Of a stretch of 22,309 bases of DNA, positions 15,852-22,270 are shown one piece after another. The position numbers and the translations under genes were made by a program. How positions within the stretch are numbered: position 1 is the stretch's first letter; each line of letters opens with the position of its first letter. Below the pieces are notes generated by a model. The model was not told the DNA's origin. It did not search any database and worked only from the letters and a program-made list of their open reading frames with translations. Source of the stretch: UBA1181 sp045113275 (GTDB lineage Bacteria; Bacteroidota; Bacteroidia; Bacteroidales; Paludibacteraceae); assembly GCA_045113275.1 (NCBI GenBank), contig JBGUIU010000233.1, positions 1 to 22,309 on the forward strand. Reading direction: 5' to 3'.

Positions 15852-15882
15852 TTGCATATGTGCAATTTTTGTTGTACCTTTG
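15852..15882 (+). promoter_or_regulatory. Promoter of the rhuM remnant
   Basis: TTGC (15852-15855), 19 bases, TACCTTTG (15875-15882). The -33 element lies inside the palindrome TTGCA-TATG-TGCAA (15852-15865). The ATG follows at 15915. Confidence 0.7.
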
Positions 15883-15914
15883 TAGCGGAAAAAATAAAAT
15901 GTGTTTATTAACCT

Positions 15915-16371
15915 ATGACAAGCGAAATTGTATTATACCAACCGGATGACACTATCCAACTAGAGGTGCGTTTACAGGATGAAACAGTCTGGCTAAGTCA
16001 GCAACAGATGGCAGAACTATTCGGCACAGACAGAACATCTATTTTAAGGCATATACATAATGTTTACAAGACCCACGAATTGGAAGAGTTGGCAACATGT
16101 GCAAAAATTGCACAGGTTCGTTTGGAAGGCAACCGTCAGGTCATGCGCGAGATACCTTTCTACAATTTGGATATGATTATATCCGTCGGATACCGCGTGA
16201 ATTCTGTAAGAGGGGTCAACACCTTCGCACGACAGATGGCTGATAATAGATGATAGTCTTTACCACTGTGGTCACTCGCTCAAAGACATGGGCAAGAAAC
16301 TATCTGCTATAACCCTTATGGGTACTACCCCGGAAGCGATATTGAGAGAAATATACTATTGCAAAAAGTAA
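15915..16371 (+). pseudogene. RhuM-family protein, broken by internal deletion
   Basis: The N-terminal part from ATG 15915 matches the RhuM (virulence/death-on-curing-associated) family: IVLYQPDDTIQLEVRLQDET, then VWLSQQQMAELFGTDRTSI, a helix-turn-helix-like segment, then FYNLDMIISVGYRVNSVRG. Full members are about 330 residues; here the match ends after VNSVRGVN and the frame stops at 16251-16253 (112 residues). In the +1 frame, 16225-16371 reads SHDRWLIIDDSLYHCGHSLK and then DMGKK, which looks like the conserved end of related Bacteroidota regulators (HDRxLIIDD-YHxGxSLKDxGKK), recalled from memory. A deletion near 16222 has thus joined start and end out of frame. The product is unlikely to be functional. 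Confidence 0.6.
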
Positions 16372-16375
16372 AATC

Positions 16376-16981
16376 ATGGTTCGAGTAAAACAAATTGTCT
16401 TGTTTATATATTTTTTAGGATTATGTTCTTGTAACAATACTATGCAACAAGGTAGATCCTATCGCTACTATGTGGGAACAATGAAGATAGAAAACCCTGT
16501 TCTTGTAGAGTTTGAAGATCAGAACGATAGATGGTATGTTTGTCCCGATAGTGCTCTATGTTATTGCAATGATTCTAATTGGACGCATCGAGATGATGTG
16601 TTTCCATATGTATCTGTAGTGGAAATCGGCATACCTGAGATGACCTATTTCCCTCGAAAACAATTAAACCATCTCGCATATTTTATGTATAGATACTTAC
16701 CTTACTATGAGTATAGTAAAAAATATAATTATACTATTCATCATTTTTATTATGATTTAGATATGTTCGAATGTTATATGGAAGCAACTGATATTTACAT
16801 GTTTGACAATCTTGTTGATGTAGATTATGATTATTTAGATTATCAGGAGCCGTCCGGTGATTGTGGTAAGGCAAAAGATTTTACTTATCGTTTGGTTGTG
16901 CGGGATAATTATAATATCTTTCAAATCTTGCGGCTTAAAATGATGTTCCCAGAGCCCGTTTTAGTTGAAGCTATAGATTAG
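16376..16981 (+). CDS. Orphan candidate immunity lipoprotein
   Basis: The 201-residue product begins MVRVKQIVLFIYFLGLCSC, a lipoprotein signal with lipobox LCSC. The mature part is dominated by Tyr, Asp and aromatic residues (for example FMYRYLPYYEYSKKYNYT) and is acidic in the middle. No family is recognised. It has the size, AT-rich composition and lipoprotein nature of the genes at 9635, 11974 and 17810, yet no toxin tip precedes it: a rhuM remnant lies 4 bases upstream and cassette D begins 22 bases downstream. It may be an immunity gene whose toxin has been lost. Confidence 0.6.
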   Translation: MVRVKQIVLFIYFLGLCSCNNTMQQGRSYRYYVGTMKIENPVLVEFEDQNDRWYVCPDSALCYCNDSNWTHRDDVFPYVSVVEIGIPEMTYFPRKQLNHLAYFMYRYLPYYEYSKKYNYTIHHFYYDLDMFECYMEATDIYMFDNLVDVDYDYLDYQEPSGDCGKAKDFTYRLVVRDNYNIFQILRLKMMFPEPVLVEAID

Positions 16982-17003
16982 AAATGGCTAAACTAAAACT
17001 CAA

Positions 17004-17194
17004 TACGATGAGCGGTACAAGTTCACAGGCAAGGAACGTGATGAGGAGACAGGATATGACTACTTCGGTGCACGTAATTATTCCTCCGCGATTACTACAT
17101 GGCTCTCTCCGGACCCGTTATTGGACAAGTATCCGAATATCTCGCCATATGCATATTGTAACTGGAATCCGTTGAAATATATCGATCAGGATGG
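17004..17194 (+). repeat. Rhs core repeat, copy D
   Basis: A 191-base segment aligned without gaps with copy A from 8887 to 9077. It shares the DEETGYDY variant with copy A but differs at the end (NISPYAY instead of SISSYAY). Confidence 0.85.
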
Positions 17195-17804
17195 GAAAGG
17201 AGTTTTTCCTAGTAAGGAAGCATTGAGACAAGCAGGTGAAAATGTTGTTAATAATCCTAATTATCAGCGGCAAGGGAGAACTACTTTTTGTAATATCGGT
17301 GCACAAGCCATTAACGCACAAGCCGGAGATCGAAGTTTGCTCGGACGAGCAAATGAGATGGGAATATCTTTGAGGAATCCTGAAATAGCAACAGAAATAT
17401 CACAAAGTGAGGCTCTAGAATATGCAAATATGGGAGCTGTAGTATTTGCCAGTTATGTTTCGAATGGAGGAGAACCGGGACATATTGCGATTGTCGCCCC
17501 TACTGAAGGTTTGACGTATTCTCCAACACGAAATGAATCTGTTGTGTCAGTCTTTAATGTTGGGTCACAAAATGGAGAAATGCCTTTGAGTTATGCTTTT
17601 GGTAAACGCTCTGTTGGTATGTTCATACTTAATAATGATTTAAATACGCTAAAGGGAATCTCAACATCTAACGGAGGAAATTTTCAGGAGATACCCGTTG
17701 GTGGAATTAATGAGATTGTTGTTACAGGTAAAGGAACAACCAAATTAGAGGTCCCAATCAAGGCAATAGATGTGAAATTGCCAAATGCTAATTTAAATTT
17801 ATAG
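17004..17804 (+). CDS. Orphan Rhs cassette D: 5'-truncated core plus papain-like (NlpC/P60-like) toxin tip
   Basis: Rhs core homology starts abruptly at TACGATGAGCGG (17004) and is preceded in frame by TAA at 16989-16991. The only usable in-frame start is a TTG at 17121 in the middle of the core, and an ATG at 16984 is out of frame, so the cassette seems untranslatable as it stands. The core ends NPLKYIDQDGK, where the usual DPDG has become DQDG. In the tip, TTFCNIGAQAINA (Cys codon 17289-17291), GRANEMGISL and later GEPGHIAIVAP (His codon 17481-17483) form the Cys and His pattern of NlpC/P60 or CHAP-type papain-fold enzymes, often peptidoglycan amidases. I infer a cell-wall-directed toxin. 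A lipoprotein gene follows after 5 bases. Confidence 0.7.
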   Translation, partial: YDERYKFTGKERDEETGYDYFGARNYSSAITTWLSPDPLLDKYPNISPYAYCNWNPLKYIDQDGKGVFPSKEALRQAGENVVNNPNYQRQGRTTFCNIGAQAINAQAGDRSLLGRANEMGISLRNPEIATEISQSEALEYANMGAVVFASYVSNGGEPGHIAIVAPTEGLTYSPTRNESVVSVFNVGSQNGEMPLSYAFGKRSVGMFILNNDLNTLKGISTSNGGNFQEIPVGGINEIVVTGKGTTKLEVPIKAIDVKLPNANLNL

Positions 17805-17809
17805 AAACT

Positions 17810-18457
17810 ATGTCTAAGCTGAAAATTATTATTTGTGTAGTTATAATGTCATCTTTTTTAAGCTGTTCAATTAAAAAAACGACAGAAGGAGATTCTCTTG
17901 TTCAATCATCGGGAACGATTGTAGATAACATTATGTCGCACATAAGTATGGTTGCCGATACCATATATGAGCCAGGCATTGAGAATCCTTTGCTGACTAA
18001 CATTAAATTATACTACAAAGATTCCCTAATTTACCAAAACTTAGAATCTTTGTATGAATGTGGAAGCGTGCAATATATTCCCTATAATGATTCGGTCTTG
18101 TATATTCTGATTAATGAATTTGACCCTATTAGCGCAAAGACACTGAATGTTTTGAGATATAGTGCTAGTGGAAAAGTTATTGCAATGGTCGTCTATTGTC
18201 AAATGATAAAAGACATCGACAATGATAGTATTCTTGAAATTATAGGTCAAGAATTTGTCGAGGTTGCTTGCTTTCGGTGTGATAGTAGTTTCTATTCTCC
18301 CGTTCATGTGTATAAATTAGCATTGTATTGTACGAGAGATGAAGTTTTGTCGAAAGAGTTAACAACTCTCGAATATGGATGCTATTTAGGGGAAAAGTGT
18401 AAGGATACTATTCTTCCGACAAAAGTCATCAATTATAATGGCAACACTCTATGGTAA
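17810..18457 (+). CDS. Candidate immunity lipoprotein of cassette D
   Basis: The 215-residue product starts MSKLKIIICVVIMSSFLSC with a lipobox (FLSC), so it should be a lipoprotein in the periplasm, where a peptidoglycan-cutting toxin would act. The middle contains DIDNDSILEIIG, an Asp-rich loop followed by a strand as in FG-GAP/VCBS-type or calcium-binding repeats. The rest is strand-rich. The gene begins 5 bases after the toxin stop codon. The pairing is inferred from position only. Confidence 0.65.
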   Translation: MSKLKIIICVVIMSSFLSCSIKKTTEGDSLVQSSGTIVDNIMSHISMVADTIYEPGIENPLLTNIKLYYKDSLIYQNLESLYECGSVQYIPYNDSVLYILINEFDPISAKTLNVLRYSASGKVIAMVVYCQMIKDIDNDSILEIIGQEFVEVACFRCDSSFYSPVHVYKLALYCTRDEVLSKELTTLEYGCYLGEKCKDTILPTKVINYNGNTLW

Positions 18458-18505
18458 GGTGTCATAGGAGACGCTAGACGTAAGAGATATAAATAATATA
18501 AAAAC

Positions 18506-18988
18506 ATGGAATTAGTTAATTTAAAAATTAGAAGATATCCGGATATCATAAAGGGTATTGTCATCAAACGTGGTGTACAATGGATGGTATTGCACGAGAA
18601 TGTAGTAGACTATGTTCTGGATGGTTATTTGTTCATTAACAATGATTATATTCAGCAAGTAGTTGAACATACACATGATACGGTGGATTATAAGGTGCTC
18701 GCATTAAAAGCTTCTTCTCAAATATCGTTGCCGGACGTGAATAGCTATGTTGATTTGTTAGAGTATATAGAAGATAACGATATGCTTATTGCAGTAGGAC
18801 TCAATAAGCAAGAATCAATATTAGTCGGATATGTCAGGATAATTAACGAAAATTCATTTACTTTGGCGCCAATAGGAGTAGATTTGCAAGAGTTACCTAT
18901 GATTAAGATAGATTGTAAAAGAATAAGATATATATCTATTATGTCTGATTATCTTATATCAATCTCGAACTATTTGCATATAAAGTAG
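18506..18988 (+). CDS. Candidate immunity protein, small beta-barrel type
   Basis: The 160-residue product has no signal peptide or membrane segment. The opening GIVIKRGVQWMVLHENVVDY followed by VLDGYLFINNDYI matches a pattern (G-hydrophobic-V, then W-hydrophobic-L, then LDGY and a strand) that I know from small cytoplasmic proteins often found next to polymorphic toxins. A later VGYVRI is also consistent, and the end is helical. I cannot name the family. It lies 48 bases after the previous gene and has no toxin partner here, so it may be an orphan immunity gene. Confidence 0.55.
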   Translation: MELVNLKIRRYPDIIKGIVIKRGVQWMVLHENVVDYVLDGYLFINNDYIQQVVEHTHDTVDYKVLALKASSQISLPDVNSYVDLLEYIEDNDMLIAVGLNKQESILVGYVRIINENSFTLAPIGVDLQELPMIKIDCKRIRYISIMSDYLISISNYLHIK

Positions 18989-19022
18989 TCTTTGGGAACC
19001 CATTAAAAGATTTTGAAAAGCG

Positions 19023-19460
19023 ATGAAAAAGATATTAGATGTTTTGGATTATATATTTTATCGCTCCTATTTGTTCTTTTCTTCTCATCGGCTTTTTGCA
19101 GGAATGGAAGTCATAGATGCCATAAGTATGATATTTTTTACTATCTTTATTCCTGTTTCATTTTCGATTGGATGCATATTCCGCTATTTGAATATCATGG
19201 TTGATAGTACTTCTCCAGCCCGCTTTATTGGAATGCTGATATTTTTTATAGTTGGTTATTTTCCTTTAATGAAGCGATATATGTTTAACAAATCTATAAA
19301 GAAAAACAATTATCGTGTATTTAAAGAAAGATGGGGTAACGAAGACTCGAAGTTACAAAAAAGAAGAGGATGGTTTGTTGCCTTATTGTTTGTCAATAAT
19401 ATATTGATATTTCCTATAGTTGGATTAGTATTGATGCACTATCTTGCAATACTATTATAA
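19023..19460 (+). CDS. Small membrane protein, candidate immunity
   Basis: The 145-residue product has three hydrophobic segments (about 30-55, 66-84 and 117-144) and a basic loop (KRYMFNKSIKKNNYRVFKER). The start at 19023 follows a purine-rich stretch (GAAAAGCG). No family is recognised. Multi-pass small proteins of this kind are common as immunity to pore-forming toxins, but here the idea rests only on location. The 19480 gene follows 19 bases later and also has membrane segments, so the two may work as a pair. Confidence 0.6.
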   Translation: MKKILDVLDYIFYRSYLFFSSHRLFAGMEVIDAISMIFFTIFIPVSFSIGCIFRYLNIMVDSTSPARFIGMLIFFIVGYFPLMKRYMFNKSIKKNNYRVFKERWGNEDSKLQKRRGWFVALLFVNNILIFPIVGLVLMHYLAILL

Positions 19461-19479
19461 TTAGATATATGTTTTGGGT

Positions 19480-20043
19480 ATGAAAGAATCAGAACATAGG
19501 ATTATAACCTTTCGTAAAGGTCAGGAATCATTCTTTACTCTGGATATATTTCTCTATGTTACTTGGATTGGATTTATGTGTGCATGCATTGGCAAATACA
19601 TATTTTCTCATTATTACCAATATTTATATATACTGTTTATTCTTGCGATATTGCTTTTCGCTTTACTAATGGCATATCCTTCCGGCTGCAAATACTTATA
19701 TTACAGATGGCTTATCTTTAAGTACAATAATAGCACAGAATTAGTGATAGATATTGATAACAAGATATTCAATTATAAACACGATAATAATGAGATTGCA
19801 TTTTTGTCTGAAGATGTAGAAAAGTGGAGTTATGGAGCGTTTAGAACTTGGAATACGACCTTTGTTACTATTGTTAGAATAACATTGAAGAATGGGAAGA
19901 AGATTGAAATATCAAGTGGTACAGGAAACGTTCATAAATACCTACAAGAGAATTGGGAACTATTAGGTATTCCGAAAGGAACTTATCGGTATGGAGATGA
20001 TTTTAAATCTCTGCAATCTTACATAAAGAGAATAAATCGTTAG
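19480..20043 (+). CDS. Membrane-anchored protein with soluble C-terminal domain
   Basis: The ATG at 19480 is preferred over the TTG at 19474. Of 187 residues, two hydrophobic segments (about 19-42 and 46-66) form a membrane hairpin, and the rest is a soluble domain of alternating strands (ELVIDIDNKIFNYKH, then FVTIVRITLKNGKKIEIS) ending in a helix. This architecture resembles YcxB/PH-like membrane proteins and the gene at the left edge of the window. Candidate immunity or envelope protein; function unknown. Confidence 0.6.
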   Translation: MKESEHRIITFRKGQESFFTLDIFLYVTWIGFMCACIGKYIFSHYYQYLYILFILAILLFALLMAYPSGCKYLYYRWLIFKYNNSTELVIDIDNKIFNYKHDNNEIAFLSEDVEKWSYGAFRTWNTTFVTIVRITLKNGKKIEISSGTGNVHKYLQENWELLGIPKGTYRYGDDFKSLQSYIKRINR

Positions 20044-20056
20044 CAATATACGCAAC

Positions 20057-20251
20057 ATGTTGACAGAGTTACATAACAGACATTTCTCCGAGAGACTGTT
20101 CTATGCAGATAGTGTCTCGGCGTTTGTCGGTGTTTCTCCCTGCTTTAACGGAAATATAGCCGTTTCTCGAATAACCAATGCAGACACAGGCAAGGAACGT
20201 GACGCAGAGACGGGCTATGACTTTTTTGGTGCACGAATTTTCTACTTCTAA
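20057..20251 (+). pseudogene. Chimeric Rhs remnant E
   Basis: A 64-codon frame from ATG 20057 begins SERLFYADSVSAFVGVSPCF (after a short lead) and FNGNIA, which resembles an Rhs segment normally located upstream of the core. At about 20184 it jumps into TGKERDAETGYDFFGAR, a core segment, and stops soon after as IFYF. The parts that should lie between (YD-repeats and the HYMPYGELWVN region) are gone. The piece is thus a double-deleted Rhs fragment that happens to remain open. A functional product is unlikely. Confidence 0.55.
20185..20237 (+). repeat. Rhs core repeat, copy E (short)
   Basis: About 53 bases matching the core repeat (CACAGGCAAGGAACGTGA through GGTGCACGAA), more diverged than copies A to D. 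Confidence 0.7.
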
Positions 20252-20288
20252 TCGCAGTAATAGCGGCAGCCATGTCCGGCTCTGCTAT

Positions 20289-20327
20289 GCAGCGGATGAA
20301 CAGCCTCCCCTGTTTATCCGCTGCTTT
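20289..20327 (+). terminator. Strong hairpin, probable transcription terminator
   Basis: A 15-base stem with one G-T pair: left arm 20289-20303 (GCAGCGGATGAACAG), 6-base loop, right arm 20310-20324 (CTGTTTATCCGCTGC), then TTT. It lies between Rhs remnant E and the promoter of the AbiE pair, as expected for a terminator insulating the two units; the T tract is short, so another role is possible. The rest of the gap 20252-20397 shows only AT-rich sequence. Confidence 0.6.
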
Positions 20328-20397
20328 GATTAAAATCGCGATTTGGTGCAAAATTGCAAAATATTGCGTTTTGAGAGCAAAAAAGTGATACGAACTA

Positions 20398-20428
20398 TTG
20401 CACATGTCAAAAAAAAGCAGTAATTTTG
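20398..20428 (+). promoter_or_regulatory. Promoter of the AbiE operon
   Basis: TTGC (20398-20401), 19 bases, TAATTTTG (20421-20428); the AbiEi start codon is at 20466. Confidence 0.7.
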
Positions 20429-20465
20429 CGCAGATTTTCTCTTAAATGTATAATTTTATAGTACA

Positions 20466-21227
20466 ATGGCTACTAAAATTAAGCAAATAGTAGATGCTAA
20501 AGGGACGGATACACTGCTGTTTAGTTCATGGCTGTCTGCTCAAGGTGTCAATCGAGCGGAGCAGGCTGCCTATGTGCAAAGCGGATGGCTGGAAAAGGTG
20601 GCGCACGGGGTGTATAAAGTGGCAGGTGCAGACGTGCCGCTCTTTAGTGCCGTGTCTGCTTATAACACTCAATTAGGCAAACAATGTATCATAGGAGCCG
20701 AGACGGCGTTGGAGATACGCGGCTATTCCCACTACGTGCCAATGGGCAAGCCGCTTGCATTCCTTTATACCGATGCGCGCGCGAAATTGCCACAATGGTT
20801 CTTGACGCAAGACTGGGATCGCACTCTGCGCTATCATACTATATCTCTCTGGGATGACAACAGCCTTGGAATAGAGCTGCGGGAAGAAAATGGTCGTCCT
20901 CTGCTCTTGTCTTCGCCTGAGCGAGCTATCATGGAATGCCTTAACCGTCCTTTCGTGGCTCAGACGCTTATGGATACGTATTATCTCATGGAAATGCTCA
21001 CCACCTTGCGTCCCAAACTGGTTCAACAGTTATTGGAACAATGCTCGTCTGTCAAAGTAAAACGCTTGTTTCTTTACTTGGCGGAGAAAGCGAACCATCC
21101 TTGGTTCAAAGCGATAGACACCAGCTGCGTGGACCTTGGCAGTGGACGCAGGATGATAAGTGCCCGTGGCAAATATGTTAGCAAATATAATATAACGATA
21201 CCAACCGAAGTGTATAACTATGTATAG
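20466..21227 (+). CDS. abiEi: AbiEi-type antitoxin (transcriptional regulator)
   Basis: The 253-residue protein has the AbiEi layout: an N-terminal winged-helix-like domain (about 1-55, with SGWLEKVAHGVYKVAG) and a larger C-terminal domain (QCIIGAETALEIRGYSHYVP, then LLSSPERAIMECL). In type IV AbiE systems AbiEi binds its own promoter cooperatively and counteracts AbiEii without direct binding. The gene overlaps abiEii by 8 bases (ATGTATAG), the same overlap length as in hipB-hipA. Promoter at 20398-20428. Length and domains suggest an intact gene. Confidence 0.85.
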   Translation: MATKIKQIVDAKGTDTLLFSSWLSAQGVNRAEQAAYVQSGWLEKVAHGVYKVAGADVPLFSAVSAYNTQLGKQCIIGAETALEIRGYSHYVPMGKPLAFLYTDARAKLPQWFLTQDWDRTLRYHTISLWDDNSLGIELREENGRPLLLSSPERAIMECLNRPFVAQTLMDTYYLMEMLTTLRPKLVQQLLEQCSSVKVKRLFLYLAEKANHPWFKAIDTSCVDLGSGRRMISARGKYVSKYNITIPTEVYNYV

Positions 21228-22122
21228 TCCTGTTTTTTTCCGCAAAGTGGAGCTGTTGCTCAAACTCATGCCGTACGTGATGAACGAAGGCGTGTTCGCC
21301 GTGCATGGTGGCACAGCTATCAACTTGTTCGTCAAGAATATGCCGCGCTATTCGGTTGATATTGACTTGACCTATATGCCATTAGCAGGTCGCGAAGAAA
21401 GTCTTAATGACATAAATGCTCACTTGGAATCTATTATCAATCATACCAAACCGCAGTTGCCCGGATTGCATGTGGTGCCCCATTACGACACCAGCAAACT
21501 GCTTTGCGAGTATCATGGTTATCAAGTGAAGGTTGAGGTGAACCAAACAAAACGTGGTATTATTGGTGGTGATGTGCAGATTTTACCATTATGCGACAAG
21601 GCGCAAGAAGAGTTCGGGATGTATTGTGAGGCGGCAATAGTTCCGCCAACCCTTCTCTATGGTGGTAAGATGGCAGCCGCTCTGTCTCGCCAACATCCGC
21701 GCGATCTGTTTGATGTGAAGCACATGGGTATGCCATTGACAGATATCCGCGAAGGGCTGATCTTCTGCTTGTTGGGTAGTGACAGACCCATCCACGAATC
21801 CTTTGCTCCAATGCTCATTGACCAACATGCGGCTATGGAGAATCAGTTTGAAGGAATGACAGACATCCCGTTCTCTTATGCAGAATTTGAAAAAACACGT
21901 GACCAACTGATTGCAGAAGTACGAAACCTCATGACCGATGCCGATAAGAACTTCCTATTGAGTTTTGAAGCCGGCGAACCGCAGTGGGACGGATATGAGT
22001 TTGAGTATTTCCGCAACTATCCTTCTGTGCAATGGAAAACACTCAATCTATCCAAACTAAAAAAGCAAAATCCGAGTAAACTTCTATCTGAAGTAGAAAA
22101 ATTGCGTCAGTGTTTCAAATAA
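21220..22122 (+). CDS. abiEii: AbiEii-type nucleotidyltransferase toxin
   Basis: The 300-residue protein carries the nucleotidyltransferase signature GGTAINLF (residues 30-37) followed by RYSVDIDLTYMP, with Asp47 and Asp49 as metal ligands, and GGKMAAAL (148-155) then HPRDLFDV (159-166). These are the conserved motifs of AbiEii/AbiGii toxins, which block growth by modifying tRNA with nucleotides and protect against phage. All motifs are present, so it is probably functional. It overlaps abiEi by 8 bases. After its stop about 100 bases follow in which I see no gene before the IS end at 22224. Confidence 0.87.
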   Translation: MYSPVFFRKVELLLKLMPYVMNEGVFAVHGGTAINLFVKNMPRYSVDIDLTYMPLAGREESLNDINAHLESIINHTKPQLPGLHVVPHYDTSKLLCEYHGYQVKVEVNQTKRGIIGGDVQILPLCDKAQEEFGMYCEAAIVPPTLLYGGKMAAALSRQHPRDLFDVKHMGMPLTDIREGLIFCLLGSDRPIHESFAPMLIDQHAAMENQFEGMTDIPFSYAEFEKTRDQLIAEVRNLMTDADKNFLLSFEAGEPQWDGYEFEYFRNYPSVQWKTLNLSKLKKQNPSKLLSEVEKLRQCFK

Positions 22123-22230
22123 AGGTAGTTATACGTATCCTCCAATGATACAAAATATACACGCCGAAGAACAAGGATATGAAATGATTTCTTAAGTGTT
22201 CATCCAATAAAAAGGGACCCGAATGAAATG

Positions 22231-22264
22231 AACCCCGAAAGTTAGACAAAAAACTTTTGGGGTT
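22231..22264 (+). terminator. Stem-loop at the IS left end
   Basis: AACCCCGAAAGTT (22231-22243) pairs with AACTTTTGGGGTT (22252-22264), 12 of 13 positions Watson-Crick plus one G-T pair, with an 8-base loop, followed by a T-rich stretch. It would stop or hinder read-through transcription into the transposase gene, as known for some insertion sequences. Confidence 0.55.
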
Positions 22265-22270
22265 TATTTT

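Noticed and set aside
16984..17175. ATG-started frame at cassette D (MAKLKLNTMSG)
   Set aside because: It reads the Rhs core in the wrong frame. Similar off-frame openings recur at 8813 and 11134 only because the core DNA is repeated.
22146..22197. Short frame after abiEii (MIQNIHAEEQGYEMIS)
   Set aside because: Sixteen codons, no recognisable similarity and no promoter; a vague resemblance to the Rhs GKERDAETGYD segment is too weak to claim.
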